41,512 nt of DNA from Bradyrhizobium valentinum (GCF_001440405.1 NZ_LLXX01000203.1:481-41992); one strand, 5' to 3'. Positions 7,803 through 15,978 are shown, numbered from the stretch's first letter. Notes: generated by a model not told the origin, from the sequence alone. Translations and numbers: made by a program.

Positions 7803-8090
7803 CGATGCCATGATGATCACCGCGATCATCTGCCTGGGCACGGCAACCAATCTCGTTGCAAGCCCATCGGCCTGCCGGCAATGCGCGTCGAGCCAGTAAA
7901 GAGAAGCTGAGTTCCGGCCGCGACAAGCTGGATATGTGACGCGTCGCACATTTGTCAGCGCGCAGGTGGGCTAGGCTTCAGTTCGCTGGAGGAGACGATC
8001 GTCGACTCTGGCTGAGAAATTCCGGCTGCCAGGCGCGGCTCAGACGCCTCAGGCGCCTTTCACGAACAAAGCTGAAAGCGTGGACAAGCA

Positions 8091-8912
8091 ATGCGGTGCA
8101 TCCCAAATTACCGATCGATCAACCCGATCTCAAACCGATCCTTGCGGCCAGGATTTCGCTACGCGATTTCGACGGCCACGAAGCGAGCAGTTGTAGTGGT
8201 TGCTTGCTGCTTCGCTGTGCTGATCGGCGTCCGCACTGCTGTTGCCGACACCGCGTCCGATCAGAGAATGGCCAATCACTACGAGCAGGCGGCGCAAGCG
8301 GGCGATGATGATGCCCAGTTCTATCTTGGGGCACTTCATTCAGCAGGCGTCGGCCGTTCGCGCAGCGACGCGGAGGCATTTCGGTGGTTCTCGCGCGCGG
8401 CCGATCAGGGGCACGCCCACGCCATGTTGATTGTTGCCGGCCTCTATGCGAGCGGGCGCGGCATAACCAAGGACAATGTGAAGGCTTATAGCTGGGCCTA
8501 TATCGTCGCTTCGGCGAGCAAACTCGACGAGGACCGCAACGGAGCGCGGCAATTGATGTCGTTGCTCATGAAGAAGATGACGAGCGACGAGATCGGCCGT
8601 GCGGTCGTGGCCGCAAGAGCCTGGCGCGCCGTTCGGGCTGCCGGCGCTGGGAAGGCTCCGAGTATCGAAAAAGCTGTAGAGTTGGACCAGCCCGCGGCCG
8701 CTACACCCCCACCTGCACCCGCGGCCGTGCAGCCGGCGCCGGCAGCCCCGTCGTCGTCTGCGGTCTCGCAACCGGCGCCGTCCAACGTCACGGTATTGCA
8801 GGCACCTCCCAAGGCCACGTCGGCAGCTCCGGTGAAGAATGCAAAGCGAGATGATGCCCGTGATCTGCTCGATCAGGTTCCACCGGGCCTGCGCAAGCGG
8901 TTTGGCTTTTGA
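8091..8912 (+). CDS. Sel1-repeat protein, probably exported
   Basis: The 273-residue protein has a hydrophobic segment at residues about 34-50 with an ADTASD-like cleavage site, so it is probably secreted or anchored. Two Sel1-type repeats follow at about 62-135 (DDDAQFYLGALHSAGVGRSR, then HAMLIVAGLYASGRGITKDN). Sel1 repeats form helical scaffolds for protein partners. After residue 190 comes a Pro/Ala-rich linker and a basic tail ending RKRFGF. It sits 16 bases upstream of the membrane-fusion gene, so the four genes to 12094 are likely one operon. The start at 8091 lacks a strong ribosome-binding site. Confidence 0.75.
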   Translation: MRCIPNYRSINPISNRSLRPGFRYAISTATKRAVVVVACCFAVLIGVRTAVADTASDQRMANHYEQAAQAGDDDAQFYLGALHSAGVGRSRSDAEAFRWFSRAADQGHAHAMLIVAGLYASGRGITKDNVKAYSWAYIVASASKLDEDRNGARQLMSLLMKKMTSDEIGRAVVAARAWRAVRAAGAGKAPSIEKAVELDQPAAATPPPAPAAVQPAPAAPSSSAVSQPAPSNVTVLQAPPKATSAAPVKNAKRDDARDLLDQVPPGLRKRFGF

Positions 8913-8928
8913 TTTAAGGGGACGCACC

Positions 8929-10134
8929 ATGAAATTGCAGCATCTCGTCGCAACCGGAATTCTGGCTATCGCCGCGGCAGGGGCCGGCTATTATGGCTAT
9001 TCCCATTTGCTTCATCCGCCGCTGGTGACCACCAGCATTGCGAGCCTCGCGCCGGTTTCCGAAGCCGTTTACGGAACGGGCACCGTCGAGCCCGAGCGCT
9101 GGGCCAAAGTGGTGCCGCTGCAGCGCCGCCGGCTTGTCGAGCTTTGCCGATGCGAAGGACAGGTGGTCAAGAGCGGCCAGGTCCTCGGCCGCCAGGACGA
9201 CGCCGAGGAGCGCAGCGCGCTGGATCAGATGGAAATCAATCGGGGCCAACTCGAGCGTGATCTGGCGCGCGCCGAGAAGGATCGCGACAAGAACGACGCC
9301 ACGCGCACCGAGTACGAGCAGCGCTGGACCAAGCTCGAGGAAGCAAAATCGAAGATCGCCGCGCAGAAGGTGCGGCTCGACTCGATGCTGCTGAGAGCGC
9401 CGCTCGACGGCATGGTGCTGCGGCGCGACAGCGAAGTCGGCGAGATCGCCGGTCCCACCGATGTCCTGTTCTGGGTGGGACCGCCTGCACCGATGCAGGT
9501 CGTTGCCGAAATCAATGAGGAGGAGATCAACCGCATCGCATCTGGCCAGAAGGCTCTTCTGCGAAGCGAGGCTTTCCCCGGAAGGGCCCTGCGGGCCACG
9601 GTCTCCCAGATCACGCCGAAGGGTGACCCGACCCGAAAGACCTTCCGGGTCTATTTGCGGCTGCCGCAGGATACGCCGCTGCGAATTGGCATGTCAGTCG
9701 AGACCAATATCATCTTCCGCGAGAAGCAGGCGGCCATCGTCGTGCCGGCAGAGGCCGTCGCAGGCGATTCCGTTCAGATGGTCGATGACGGCCGGGTCAA
9801 ACGCGTGCCCGTCAAAGTCGGCATCCGCGGCAGCCGCAACATCGAGATCATCGGCGACGTATCCAAGGGCACCCCCGTGCTTTCGCCCGCACGCATCGAT
9901 CTCGCTGACGGCGCCAGGATTCGCATCGACAACAGCTTGACGAGAGCTGTGGAACCGGCGGCCGCGAGCGAACCGACCGATCAGCCAGCCGAAACACCCG
10001 AAGCTACCGTAGTAGCCTCGGCCACCACAGCTCCCTCGGATCCCGACGATGCGGTGATTTCGGCAGCCATGACCGCCCACATCGATTCCGTTGTTAATGA
10101 CGCCCGTCGCAACATGATCAGCAACAGCCGGTAG
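8929..10134 (+). CDS. Membrane-fusion (HlyD/MacA-type) exporter subunit
   Basis: This 401-residue protein has an N-terminal membrane anchor (residues 6-25), a lipoyl-like half (45-90), a short coiled coil (98-150), the second lipoyl half and a beta-barrel (about 155-290), and an Ala/Pro/Thr-rich tail after about 345. This is the order of periplasmic adaptors that join an inner-membrane ABC permease to an outer channel. The hairpin is short, like adaptors of MacAB-type systems. A Cys pair C73-x-C75 in the first lipoyl half is unusual. AAGGGGA lies just upstream. No outer-membrane TolC gene is present nearby. The next two genes encode the permease and ATPase. Confidence 0.82.
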   Translation: MKLQHLVATGILAIAAAGAGYYGYSHLLHPPLVTTSIASLAPVSEAVYGTGTVEPERWAKVVPLQRRRLVELCRCEGQVVKSGQVLGRQDDAEERSALDQMEINRGQLERDLARAEKDRDKNDATRTEYEQRWTKLEEAKSKIAAQKVRLDSMLLRAPLDGMVLRRDSEVGEIAGPTDVLFWVGPPAPMQVVAEINEEEINRIASGQKALLRSEAFPGRALRATVSQITPKGDPTRKTFRVYLRLPQDTPLRIGMSVETNIIFREKQAAIVVPAEAVAGDSVQMVDDGRVKRVPVKVGIRGSRNIEIIGDVSKGTPVLSPARIDLADGARIRIDNSLTRAVEPAAASEPTDQPAETPEATVVASATTAPSDPDDAVISAAMTAHIDSVVNDARRNMISNSR

Positions 10135-10139
10135 CCGCC

Positions 10140-11378
10140 GTGAAACTTCTGTTCAACATCGCATGGACTCACGTCAGCACCCGGGTGCGGCAGACCCTTG
10201 TGGGCATGGCCGGCGTATCCATGGGAGTAGGCTTCACCATCATGATGGCGGGCCTGATGCAGGGCTCGCAGATCGACTTCCTGCGGCAGCTCGTCGACAC
10301 CATGCCGCATATCACGGTCGAGGACGAGCGGCGCTCCGTGCCGACGCAACCCGCGGAGCAAGAATATGCGGCGGTCCAGATGTCCGACATCGCCAATGTC
10401 GGCAAACGTCCCGGAATCAGATATTCGGAATCGGTGATGAGCTCACTGCGCTCCTGGATACCTGGAGACGTGGCTCCCTCGGCGAAGACCACCGCGATCG
10501 TCAATCACGGCGGCGCGCGCATCGGCATCACCTTGTCCGGCATCGACCCCCGCCGTGAGGTTCAGGTCTCGAAACTCGCCACGCAGATGCGTGAGGGCAA
10601 GATCGACGACCTTTCACGTGCGCCGAACGGCATCATCATGGGCGAGGCCCTGGCCGAAAAGCTCGGCGTAAAAACCGGCAACACCGTTCTCCTGGTCGGC
10701 GGCCAGGGCGTCCAACTGAATTCGACGGTGGCCGGGCTGTACCGCTCCGGCCTGAAGCGCGTCGATGAGAGCCAGATCTATTCGCTGATGGGGCCGGCGC
10801 AGGTCATGATGGGACAGAGCGGGGTAATCAACCAGCTCCGACTGCGGTTGAACGATCCCATGTTGGCGCAAAAGGTCGCCGCCCAAGTCGAAGCGCAGAC
10901 CGGCTACAAGTCGGTGTCCTGGCAGGAAGCCAATGCCGACTTGCTGTCATCCTTTACCGTGCGCGACTTCATCGTGCTCACCGTGATGGGCGCGATGCTG
11001 CTGACATCCTCCTTTGCTACCTACAACATCATCTCGACGATCACGCACGAGAAGCGCCAGGACATCGCGATCATGAAATCGCTGGGCATGCGCGAGTATG
11101 CGGTGCGGCGGATTTTCATCATCGAAGCCGCCATCATCGGCGTGGTCGGCATCCTGTTCGGGTGGATCCTCGGTTACCTGCTCTGCTACGGCTGGTCGAA
11201 GATCACGATCTTCAATCCGCTGACGGGCGCGACCGTTCCGCTGCAGATCTATTACTCGCTGGCGCACTATGTGATCGTCGGCGGCATATCGCTTGTCTGC
11301 TGCGCAGGGGCGGCCTACTTCCCGGCGCGCAAGGCAACCTGCGTGCATCCAGTTGAAATCATCCGGGGAGCATCATGA
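10140..11378 (+). CDS. ABC transporter permease, MacB/LolC (FtsX-fold) type
   Basis: The 412-residue protein has one membrane segment near residues 15-40, a large periplasmic domain (40-270) and three C-terminal segments (about 280-305, 335-360 and 375-395), the layout of MacB/LolC/LolE permeases. The stretch NGIIMGEALAEKLGVKTGN is typical of the MacB periplasmic core. These use ATP to push substrates across the periplasm rather than transport through the inner membrane. GTG at 10140 starts five bases after the adaptor gene's stop. Its own stop overlaps the ATPase start, so the genes are translationally coupled. Substrate unknown. Confidence 0.85.
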   Translation: MKLLFNIAWTHVSTRVRQTLVGMAGVSMGVGFTIMMAGLMQGSQIDFLRQLVDTMPHITVEDERRSVPTQPAEQEYAAVQMSDIANVGKRPGIRYSESVMSSLRSWIPGDVAPSAKTTAIVNHGGARIGITLSGIDPRREVQVSKLATQMREGKIDDLSRAPNGIIMGEALAEKLGVKTGNTVLLVGGQGVQLNSTVAGLYRSGLKRVDESQIYSLMGPAQVMMGQSGVINQLRLRLNDPMLAQKVAAQVEAQTGYKSVSWQEANADLLSSFTVRDFIVLTVMGAMLLTSSFATYNIISTITHEKRQDIAIMKSLGMREYAVRRIFIIEAAIIGVVGILFGWILGYLLCYGWSKITIFNPLTGATVPLQIYYSLAHYVIVGGISLVCCAGAAYFPARKATCVHPVEIIRGAS

Positions 11379-12094
11379 CCGAAGTCGCTTTGCAGGCAGT
11401 GGAGCTGGTTCGCCGCATCGAGGGCGCTGTTTCGCACACCCTCGTCAACGGTATCGATCTTGCGGTGAGCAAGGGTGAATTCGTCGCCATTACCGGGCCG
11501 TCGGGATCGGGCAAATCGTCGCTGCTCTATCTCTTGGGCCTGCTCGATGCTCCCAGCGAAGGCGAGGTCATGATCTGCGGTCAGCCGACCTCGAAATTGT
11601 CGGAGTCGGACCGGGCCGACGTCCGCCTGACCAAATGCGGCTTCGTGTTCCAGTTTCATTTCCTGCTGCCGGAGTTCACTTCGCTCGACAATGTGCTGCT
11701 GCCGATGCGTGCCGCCGGCAGGATGGCTGAAGCTGAGATGCGCGAGCGCGGCCTTGCTCTCTTGGACTCGCTCGGGCTTGCCGAGCACGCCAACAAGCGT
11801 CCCAACCAGCTCTCCGGCGGCCAGCGCCAGCGTGTCGCCATCGCCCGCGCGCTGGCCAACCGGCCCGAGATCATCGTGGCCGATGAGCCGACGGGCGCAC
11901 TCGATACCGCATCGACGGAACAGGTGTTCTCGATCCTCCGCAATATCGCGGACAAGGGCCAGACCGTGGTCGTGGTGACCCACGATCCAGCGCTGGCCGC
12001 CCGCGCCGACCGCCGCATCCACATCGTCGACGGCAAGATCGCTGAGATTACCGAACGGGGCAGAGGCGAGCTGGTTTGCGAGGCGGTGAGCTAG
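11375..12094 (+). CDS. ABC transporter ATP-binding protein, LolD/MacB-type
   Basis: The 239-residue protein has Walker A GPSGSGKS at 41-48, Q-loop Q93, signature LSGGQ at 146-150, Walker B IIVADEP at 166-172 and the H-loop histidine H203. All catalytic parts are present. LolD-like ATPases pair with FtsX-fold permeases such as the preceding gene, whose stop overlaps this ATG in ATGA. This supports an adaptor-permease-ATPase exporter similar to MacAB or to lipoprotein release systems. True LolCDE is usually elsewhere in the genome, so I leave the symbol empty. Confidence 0.9.
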   Translation: MTEVALQAVELVRRIEGAVSHTLVNGIDLAVSKGEFVAITGPSGSGKSSLLYLLGLLDAPSEGEVMICGQPTSKLSESDRADVRLTKCGFVFQFHFLLPEFTSLDNVLLPMRAAGRMAEAEMRERGLALLDSLGLAEHANKRPNQLSGGQRQRVAIARALANRPEIIVADEPTGALDTASTEQVFSILRNIADKGQTVVVVTHDPALAARADRRIHIVDGKIAEITERGRGELVCEAVS

Positions 12095-12283
12095 TCAGAA
12101 GCTGGAGGCGAAACGCTTCGTCGTGCATCCTTGATCTCGTCTGCCGGAGAGCATACGGTGCTGCCATGATGTTCATGTCCACATTCTTCCCGCTGATCTG
12201 AACGACCCAATTCGTTGCGGTGCATCCGCGCCGATCAGATCAACATGGCTCCGCTGACGCGGTGGCCGAACGGGAAATGTGTA

Positions 12284-13072
12284 ATGCCAAAAACCGAGCA
12301 CGTCGGCCTGACCTCCCGTCAGGTCCAGAGCTTCATTGACGACGGCTTCGTCAAAATCGAAAATGCCTTCAGCGCCGACCTTGCAAAGCAATGCAGGGAC
12401 GAGCTGTGGGCTGATATTGGGCTGTTGCCAGACGCGCCCGAAAGCTGGATTCGGCCCGTCATTCGAGTAGCGTCCAAGTCTTCGCCTCCATTCGTTGAAG
12501 CCGGCAACACACCTCAATTGCACAAGGCCTACGATCAGCTCGTCGGCGCAGACCGCTGGCTTGCGCCCAAGGGCCTCGGAACCTTTCCGATCCGCTTTCC
12601 CTCGCCAGAATCCCCCGGTGATGATGGCTGGCATGTGGACATGAGTTTTGGCGACAGTCCTGACTTCATGGAATGGCGGGCCAATGTGAAGAGCAGCGGA
12701 CGGCTATTGCTGATGCTGTTTCTGTTGTCGGATGTTGGCTCCGACGATGCGCCCACGAAGATACGAAAAGGTTCGCACGCCACCATTGCGCGGGAGTTGC
12801 TGCCCTATGGCGCTGCGGGCGCGACGCTCAGGCAGCTCTCTGCCCATGGCTACGCCTCTACGGAAGATTGCCAAGTTGAACTGGCGACAGGTCGCGCAGG
12901 CACCGTCTACCTGTGCCACCCATTCCTGGTTCACGCCGCGCAACCTCATCGCGGAGAACGACCGCGCTTCATGGCACAGCCACCGCTGCTGCCAAAAGCC
13001 GAGTTTGATCCGGCGCTGCCGCCATCGCCGGTTCAACTCGCCATCCGTCAGGCGTGCGGGCTGATGTTCTAA
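12284..13072 (+). CDS. Phytanoyl-CoA dioxygenase-family (PhyH-like) protein
   Basis: The 262-residue protein carries the iron-binding pattern of the PhyH family of Fe(II)/2-oxoglutarate oxygenases: H-x-D in GWHVDMSFG, a distal histidine in CHPFLVHAAQPH, and a following arginine (GERPRF) that can bind 2-oxoglutarate. Such enzymes hydroxylate diverse small molecules, so the substrate cannot be named. The frame stays open to an ATG at 12215, but ATG at 12284 (MPKTEHVGLTSRQ) starts where family proteins start. It follows the ABC operon by 190 bases and is probably a separate unit. Confidence 0.78.
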   Translation: MPKTEHVGLTSRQVQSFIDDGFVKIENAFSADLAKQCRDELWADIGLLPDAPESWIRPVIRVASKSSPPFVEAGNTPQLHKAYDQLVGADRWLAPKGLGTFPIRFPSPESPGDDGWHVDMSFGDSPDFMEWRANVKSSGRLLLMLFLLSDVGSDDAPTKIRKGSHATIARELLPYGAAGATLRQLSAHGYASTEDCQVELATGRAGTVYLCHPFLVHAAQPHRGERPRFMAQPPLLPKAEFDPALPPSPVQLAIRQACGLMF

Positions 13073-13134
13073 AGCCGGAGGAAGAGGTCGTCGGCGCCTT
13101 CGCTGAGCAACCGAAAGACCTTCGAGTCAGAAGC

Positions 13135-13151
13135 TGGCGGAGAGGGAGGGA
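13135..13151. repeat. Duplicate of the tRNA-Ser 3' end (possible attachment-site remnant)
   Basis: The 17 bases TGGCGGAGAGGGAGGGA are identical to 13622-13638, the 3' terminus (CCA and acceptor arm) of tRNA-Ser. They are in direct orientation, 487 bases apart, and enclose the 128-residue gene. Directly repeated tRNA 3' ends are the signature of integrase-mediated insertion. The next bases also resemble the tRNA T-arm with changes. The same stretch pairs with CCCTCTCCG at 13160-13168, forming a hairpin between the convergent genes, which is an alternative explanation. Confidence 0.55.
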
Positions 13152-13179
13152 CTCTGAATTCCCTCTCCGAGGACCACCA

Positions 13180-13566
13180 TCAACCCTGATCCAATTCCCC
13201 GGTGAAGCGGTCTCGTCCCTTCCAATACGGGCATTGGGGACAAGGCTCGCCCATCGGATAGTCGATCCCTTCTTCGTGAGGACAGCCCATGATCCCATCC
13301 GCCATCGCTACCGACCGTGCCGAATGCTGGCGCAGATACGCGGCGATCTCGCCAAGAATAGCTTTGTCCATCCGCACGTCGCCGGTTTCCGAAAACCAGC
13401 GGCGCAGCTCGGGCTCGGCTCCCTCATATGGAATCACAGACACGGCAACTTTCGAAGCGCGCTGGTTGTCAGGACCATAGAAGGCGATCGTGCCGATGGG
13501 ATAGCCGCGCATTCCTTGCTTGGCTTTCTTTTTGAGCCATTTGTCCGGTTGCGGTCCAATCTTCAT
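13180..13566 (-). CDS. Small conserved protein with Cys/His motif, unknown function
   Basis: The 128-residue protein begins MKIGPQPDKWLKKKAKQGMR. ATG at 13566 is chosen because AAGGA lies just upstream. The middle looks like an alpha/beta domain; the C-terminal part has three cysteines and a histidine (GCPHEEGIDYP and CPQCPYW), which could bind zinc. There is no signal peptide. I recall it as widespread in Bradyrhizobium and relatives but without function. It lies between tRNA-Ser and a duplicated tRNA 3' end, so it could be cargo of an old insertion, although its composition does not stand out. Confidence 0.7.
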   Translation of the reverse strand: MKIGPQPDKWLKKKAKQGMRGYPIGTIAFYGPDNQRASKVAVSVIPYEGAEPELRRWFSETGDVRMDKAILGEIAAYLRQHSARSVAMADGIMGCPHEEGIDYPMGEPCPQCPYWKGRDRFTGELDQG

Positions 13567-13621
13567 TGGCGCTTCCTTGCGTTCGCTGGCAGTTTGGACA
13601 ATGTGCGAAGAACCAGCGGTA

Positions 13622-13711
13622 TGGCGGAGAGGGAGGGATTCGAACCCCCGATAGGCTTGCACCTATGCCGCATTTCGAGTGCGGTGCATTCAACCACTCT
13701 GCCACCTCTCC
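13622..13711 (-). tRNA. tRNA-Ser (anticodon CGA)
   Basis: On the minus strand the sequence folds as a class II tRNA of 90 bases. The acceptor stem GGAGAGG pairs with CCTCTCC, the anticodon loop reads CTCGAAA with anticodon CGA, a long variable arm (TAGGTGCAAGCCTA) is typical of serine tRNA, and the T-arm carries GGTTCGAATCC. CCA is encoded at 13622-13624. It reads UCG codons. Confidence 0.96.
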
Positions 13712-13753
13712 AGGCGCCAAGGCGGGCCGGATTCGGCCCTGCGGTCGGGGCGT

Positions 13754-13782
13754 GTTCTAGGCGAGGAAACCGGGGCAGACAA
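13754..13782 (-). promoter_or_regulatory. Candidate promoter for tRNA-Ser
   Basis: On the minus strand TTGTCT (13777-13782) and TAGAAC (13754-13759) are separated by 17 bases and end 42 bases upstream of the tRNA 5' end. This fits a housekeeping sigma promoter. Confidence 0.5.
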
Positions 13783-14031
13783 GGCGCGGGGTGGAGAAAT
13801 TCGCCCCTAAATGGCGGGCGCGCGCGCCGGACGGCTTTCGGAAAAAAGGGTGGGACCGCCAGACGCGACAAAAAACTGACGGTCCCGTGCCGCTGCTTTG
13901 AAATCCTGGCCGGGAAGTGCGGCTTCGCCGGTCAGCCGGAGCGACGAAAACGACGGTAGCAAGGCGGAGCGAAACGGCAACGTGAACCCGGTTTTAACCT
14001 AACCAGTCAACCTTACCGCCCGCGGGATGCG

Positions 14032-15132
14032 TTAATCCCGCCCCTTCTTCGCCTTCTTCTCGTCCTTGCCGTTGTCCTTCCGCCGGTTGGTGAAGCGCGC
14101 ATTGCCGAGACCGGTGCCGATGGTCAACACGCCCCAGTGCTCGACATCCTGCATAAAGGGAACTTCGGAAAGGCCCTGCACTACGCCGTCATTGTGCATC
14201 AGCACGGCGGTGTCGTGATCGCCGATCCGCGGGATCGCCTCCACCAGGCTTGCCGGCAGGTTGAACTTGCTGCTCTCCCAATTGCCGGGCAGGTTCTGCG
14301 CGCCCTTCTCGATCGAGCCGTCCTCGTCGATCACGCCGGGACAGGCGATGCCGATAAAGGGCGCAAGCTTCAGGCCTTCGGCCTCTGTGGCCGTGATCAG
14401 GTCCTTCAGCATCTTGACCAGCCGCTTCACCGCGCCTTCGCGGGTCGGCTCATCGTCCGCGTGCCGCCACAGCTCGGACGCCCATACCTCGGCCTTGGAA
14501 AGATCGGGCGCCTTCTTCCAGCGCGTCTCGACCACGCCGCAACGGATGTTGGTGCCGCCGATATCGACGCCGAGGATGCTGTCATGGGCCTCAAAAATCC
14601 ATGACGGAGCCAGATGCAGCGTGCCGATCAGGCCGGCATCGTCGGGGTGAAAGCGGATCGGCACCACGTCGACCTCAAGGCCCTCTGCCTTGAGGATGAG
14701 ATCGGTGCGGGCGATCGCGAGTTCGCCGACCCGGCTCTGCCTGAAGCCACCGCCCACCACGATGCGCTCGGTATCGGCCCACGCCTTGGTCTTGAGGAAC
14801 CGCCGCGTCACATAGGCCAGTTCCTGGGCGAATTCCTCGATCGCGCTATGTACCAGCGCGGCGGCGCCGACATCGGCGCCGACCAGCGCCTCGTCGAGTT
14901 CGCCCTTGGCGATGTCGCCGGCCGGTTTTTTGCCCAGGGGATCGTCGCCGTTCTTCCTGAGCGGCTTGCGCAAGCTGTCCAGGATCTTGCGGAAGGCCCC
15001 CTTGCTCGCGCGGTCGCCGAGAAAGCCCTCGTCGTCCTTCAACTCGATGTTGAAACTGTCGACCTCGACCGAGGGCAGGCGGGCGGCCCCGTGGCGAGCG
15101 ATCCCCGTGGTCGTTGTGGTGTCTTCTGCCAT
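14032..15132 (-). CDS. ROK-family sugar-kinase-like protein with circularly permuted motif order
   Basis: The 366-residue protein has all main ROK motifs in rotated order. The block that normally ends ROK proteins comes first: helices at about 75-120, adenosine motif IVVGGG (124-129) and DDAGLIGTLHLA (164-175). The normal N-terminus then follows: phosphate-1 motif GVDIGGTNIRCG (188-199), ACPGVIDEDG (263-272), the HND region holding the probable catalytic D315, and phosphate-2 GTGLGNA (339-345). A Lys-rich tail ends it. The usual ROK zinc motif (CxCGxxGC) is absent. ATG at 15132 follows AGGGG. It may be a glucokinase-like sugar kinase, but the substrate is unknown. Confidence 0.82.
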   Translation of the reverse strand: MAEDTTTTTGIARHGAARLPSVEVDSFNIELKDDEGFLGDRASKGAFRKILDSLRKPLRKNGDDPLGKKPAGDIAKGELDEALVGADVGAAALVHSAIEEFAQELAYVTRRFLKTKAWADTERIVVGGGFRQSRVGELAIARTDLILKAEGLEVDVVPIRFHPDDAGLIGTLHLAPSWIFEAHDSILGVDIGGTNIRCGVVETRWKKAPDLSKAEVWASELWRHADDEPTREGAVKRLVKMLKDLITATEAEGLKLAPFIGIACPGVIDEDGSIEKGAQNLPGNWESSKFNLPASLVEAIPRIGDHDTAVLMHNDGVVQGLSEVPFMQDVEHWGVLTIGTGLGNARFTNRRKDNGKDEKKAKKGRD

Positions 15133-15282
15133 GTACCAAAGCCCCTGCCGGATCTTTCCGACAACGGGCGGGGAACCCATTGGTTTCAATAGGAGGTCCG
15201 CTTCAGCCCCCGGGCGTCAGGCCGGCCCGGCGAGGAACGCGCCAAATCCTTCATTTTTGGCCGGTTTTTGGGCCTCTTTGCC

Positions 15283-15310
15283 TTGACTCACGGCATTCTG
15301 CGGCTATAAG
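15283..15310 (+). promoter_or_regulatory. Promoter of the rplU-rpmA operon
   Basis: TTGACT (15283-15288) and TATAAG (15305-15310) are 16 bases apart, close to the housekeeping consensus. Transcription would begin near 15317, giving a leader of about 170 bases before rplU. Confidence 0.65.
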
Positions 15311-15320
15311 TCCCCGCATC

Positions 15321-15342
15321 CGGCGCGGGATTTCTCGCGCCG
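15321..15342 (+). promoter_or_regulatory. Hairpin at the 5' end of the rplU leader
   Basis: CGGCGCG pairs with CGCGCCG around an eight-base loop GGATTTCT. It begins within a few bases of the predicted transcript start. It may stabilise the mRNA or serve as an autogenous binding site for a ribosomal protein. It has no U-tract and is not a terminator. Confidence 0.4.
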
Positions 15343-15484
15343 CTTGTTTTTGCGTGAAATCTTAAGGGGTTCGCTCCCCGGCCGCGCGAAAATCGTACCC
15401 ACAACGACTGACCAAAAAGCCGACCCGGACAGCCCCCTTGGGGAAAACGTCCGAGGCCGGGATCGAACACGAAGGAATAAAACG

Positions 15485-15976
15485 ATGTTCGCAGTCATCA
15501 AAACCGGCGGCCGGCAATACCGCGTCGTTCCGGATGATGTGCTCGAGATAGGCAAGATCGCCGGCGAAGTCGGCACGATCGTGCAGCTTGGTGAAGTTCT
15601 GGTCGTCGGCGCTGACACGCCGGTGCTGGGCACGCCCACGGTGGCAGGTGCTTCCGTTGCGGCCGAAGTGCTGGACCACAAGCGCGGCCCGAAGGTGATC
15701 GCGTTCAAGAAGCGCCGCCGCAAGAATTCGCGCCGCAAGCGCGGCTATCGCGACGAGATCACGGTGCTTCGCATCACCGAGATCCTGACCGATAACAACA
15801 AGCCTTCGATCGGCCCGCGGCCGAAGAAGGAAAAGGTCGTCGCGTCAGTTGCTGAGGACGACGAGGCGCCGAAGGCCGCCAAGAAGAAGGCGCCTGCCAA
15901 GAAGGCTGCGGCGAAGCCCGCCGCAAAGAAGGCCCCGGCCAAGAAGGCCGCCGCGAAGGGCAAGAGCGAGAAGTGA
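15485..15976 (+). CDS. rplU: 50S ribosomal protein L21
   Basis: The first 103 residues match L21: MFAVIKTGGRQYRVVPDD at the start, the basic loop KKRRRKNSRRKRGYRDE at about 76-92 that contacts 23S rRNA, and TVLRITEIL at the end of the fold. A tail of about 60 residues rich in Lys, Ala and Pro follows (repeats of AAKKAPAKK), common in alphaproteobacterial L21 and probably disordered. It is first in an operon with rpmA, as in most bacteria. ATG at 15485 is chosen on the family start. Confidence 0.97.
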   Translation: MFAVIKTGGRQYRVVPDDVLEIGKIAGEVGTIVQLGEVLVVGADTPVLGTPTVAGASVAAEVLDHKRGPKVIAFKKRRRKNSRRKRGYRDEITVLRITEILTDNNKPSIGPRPKKEKVVASVAEDDEAPKAAKKKAPAKKAAAKPAAKKAPAKKAAAKGKSEK

Positions 15977-15978
15977 TA

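Noticed and set aside
13563..13871. Short leftward frame and a GGEGGIRTPD-like translation across tRNA-Ser
   Set aside because: These are translations of the tRNA gene and its surroundings, a well-known annotation artefact.
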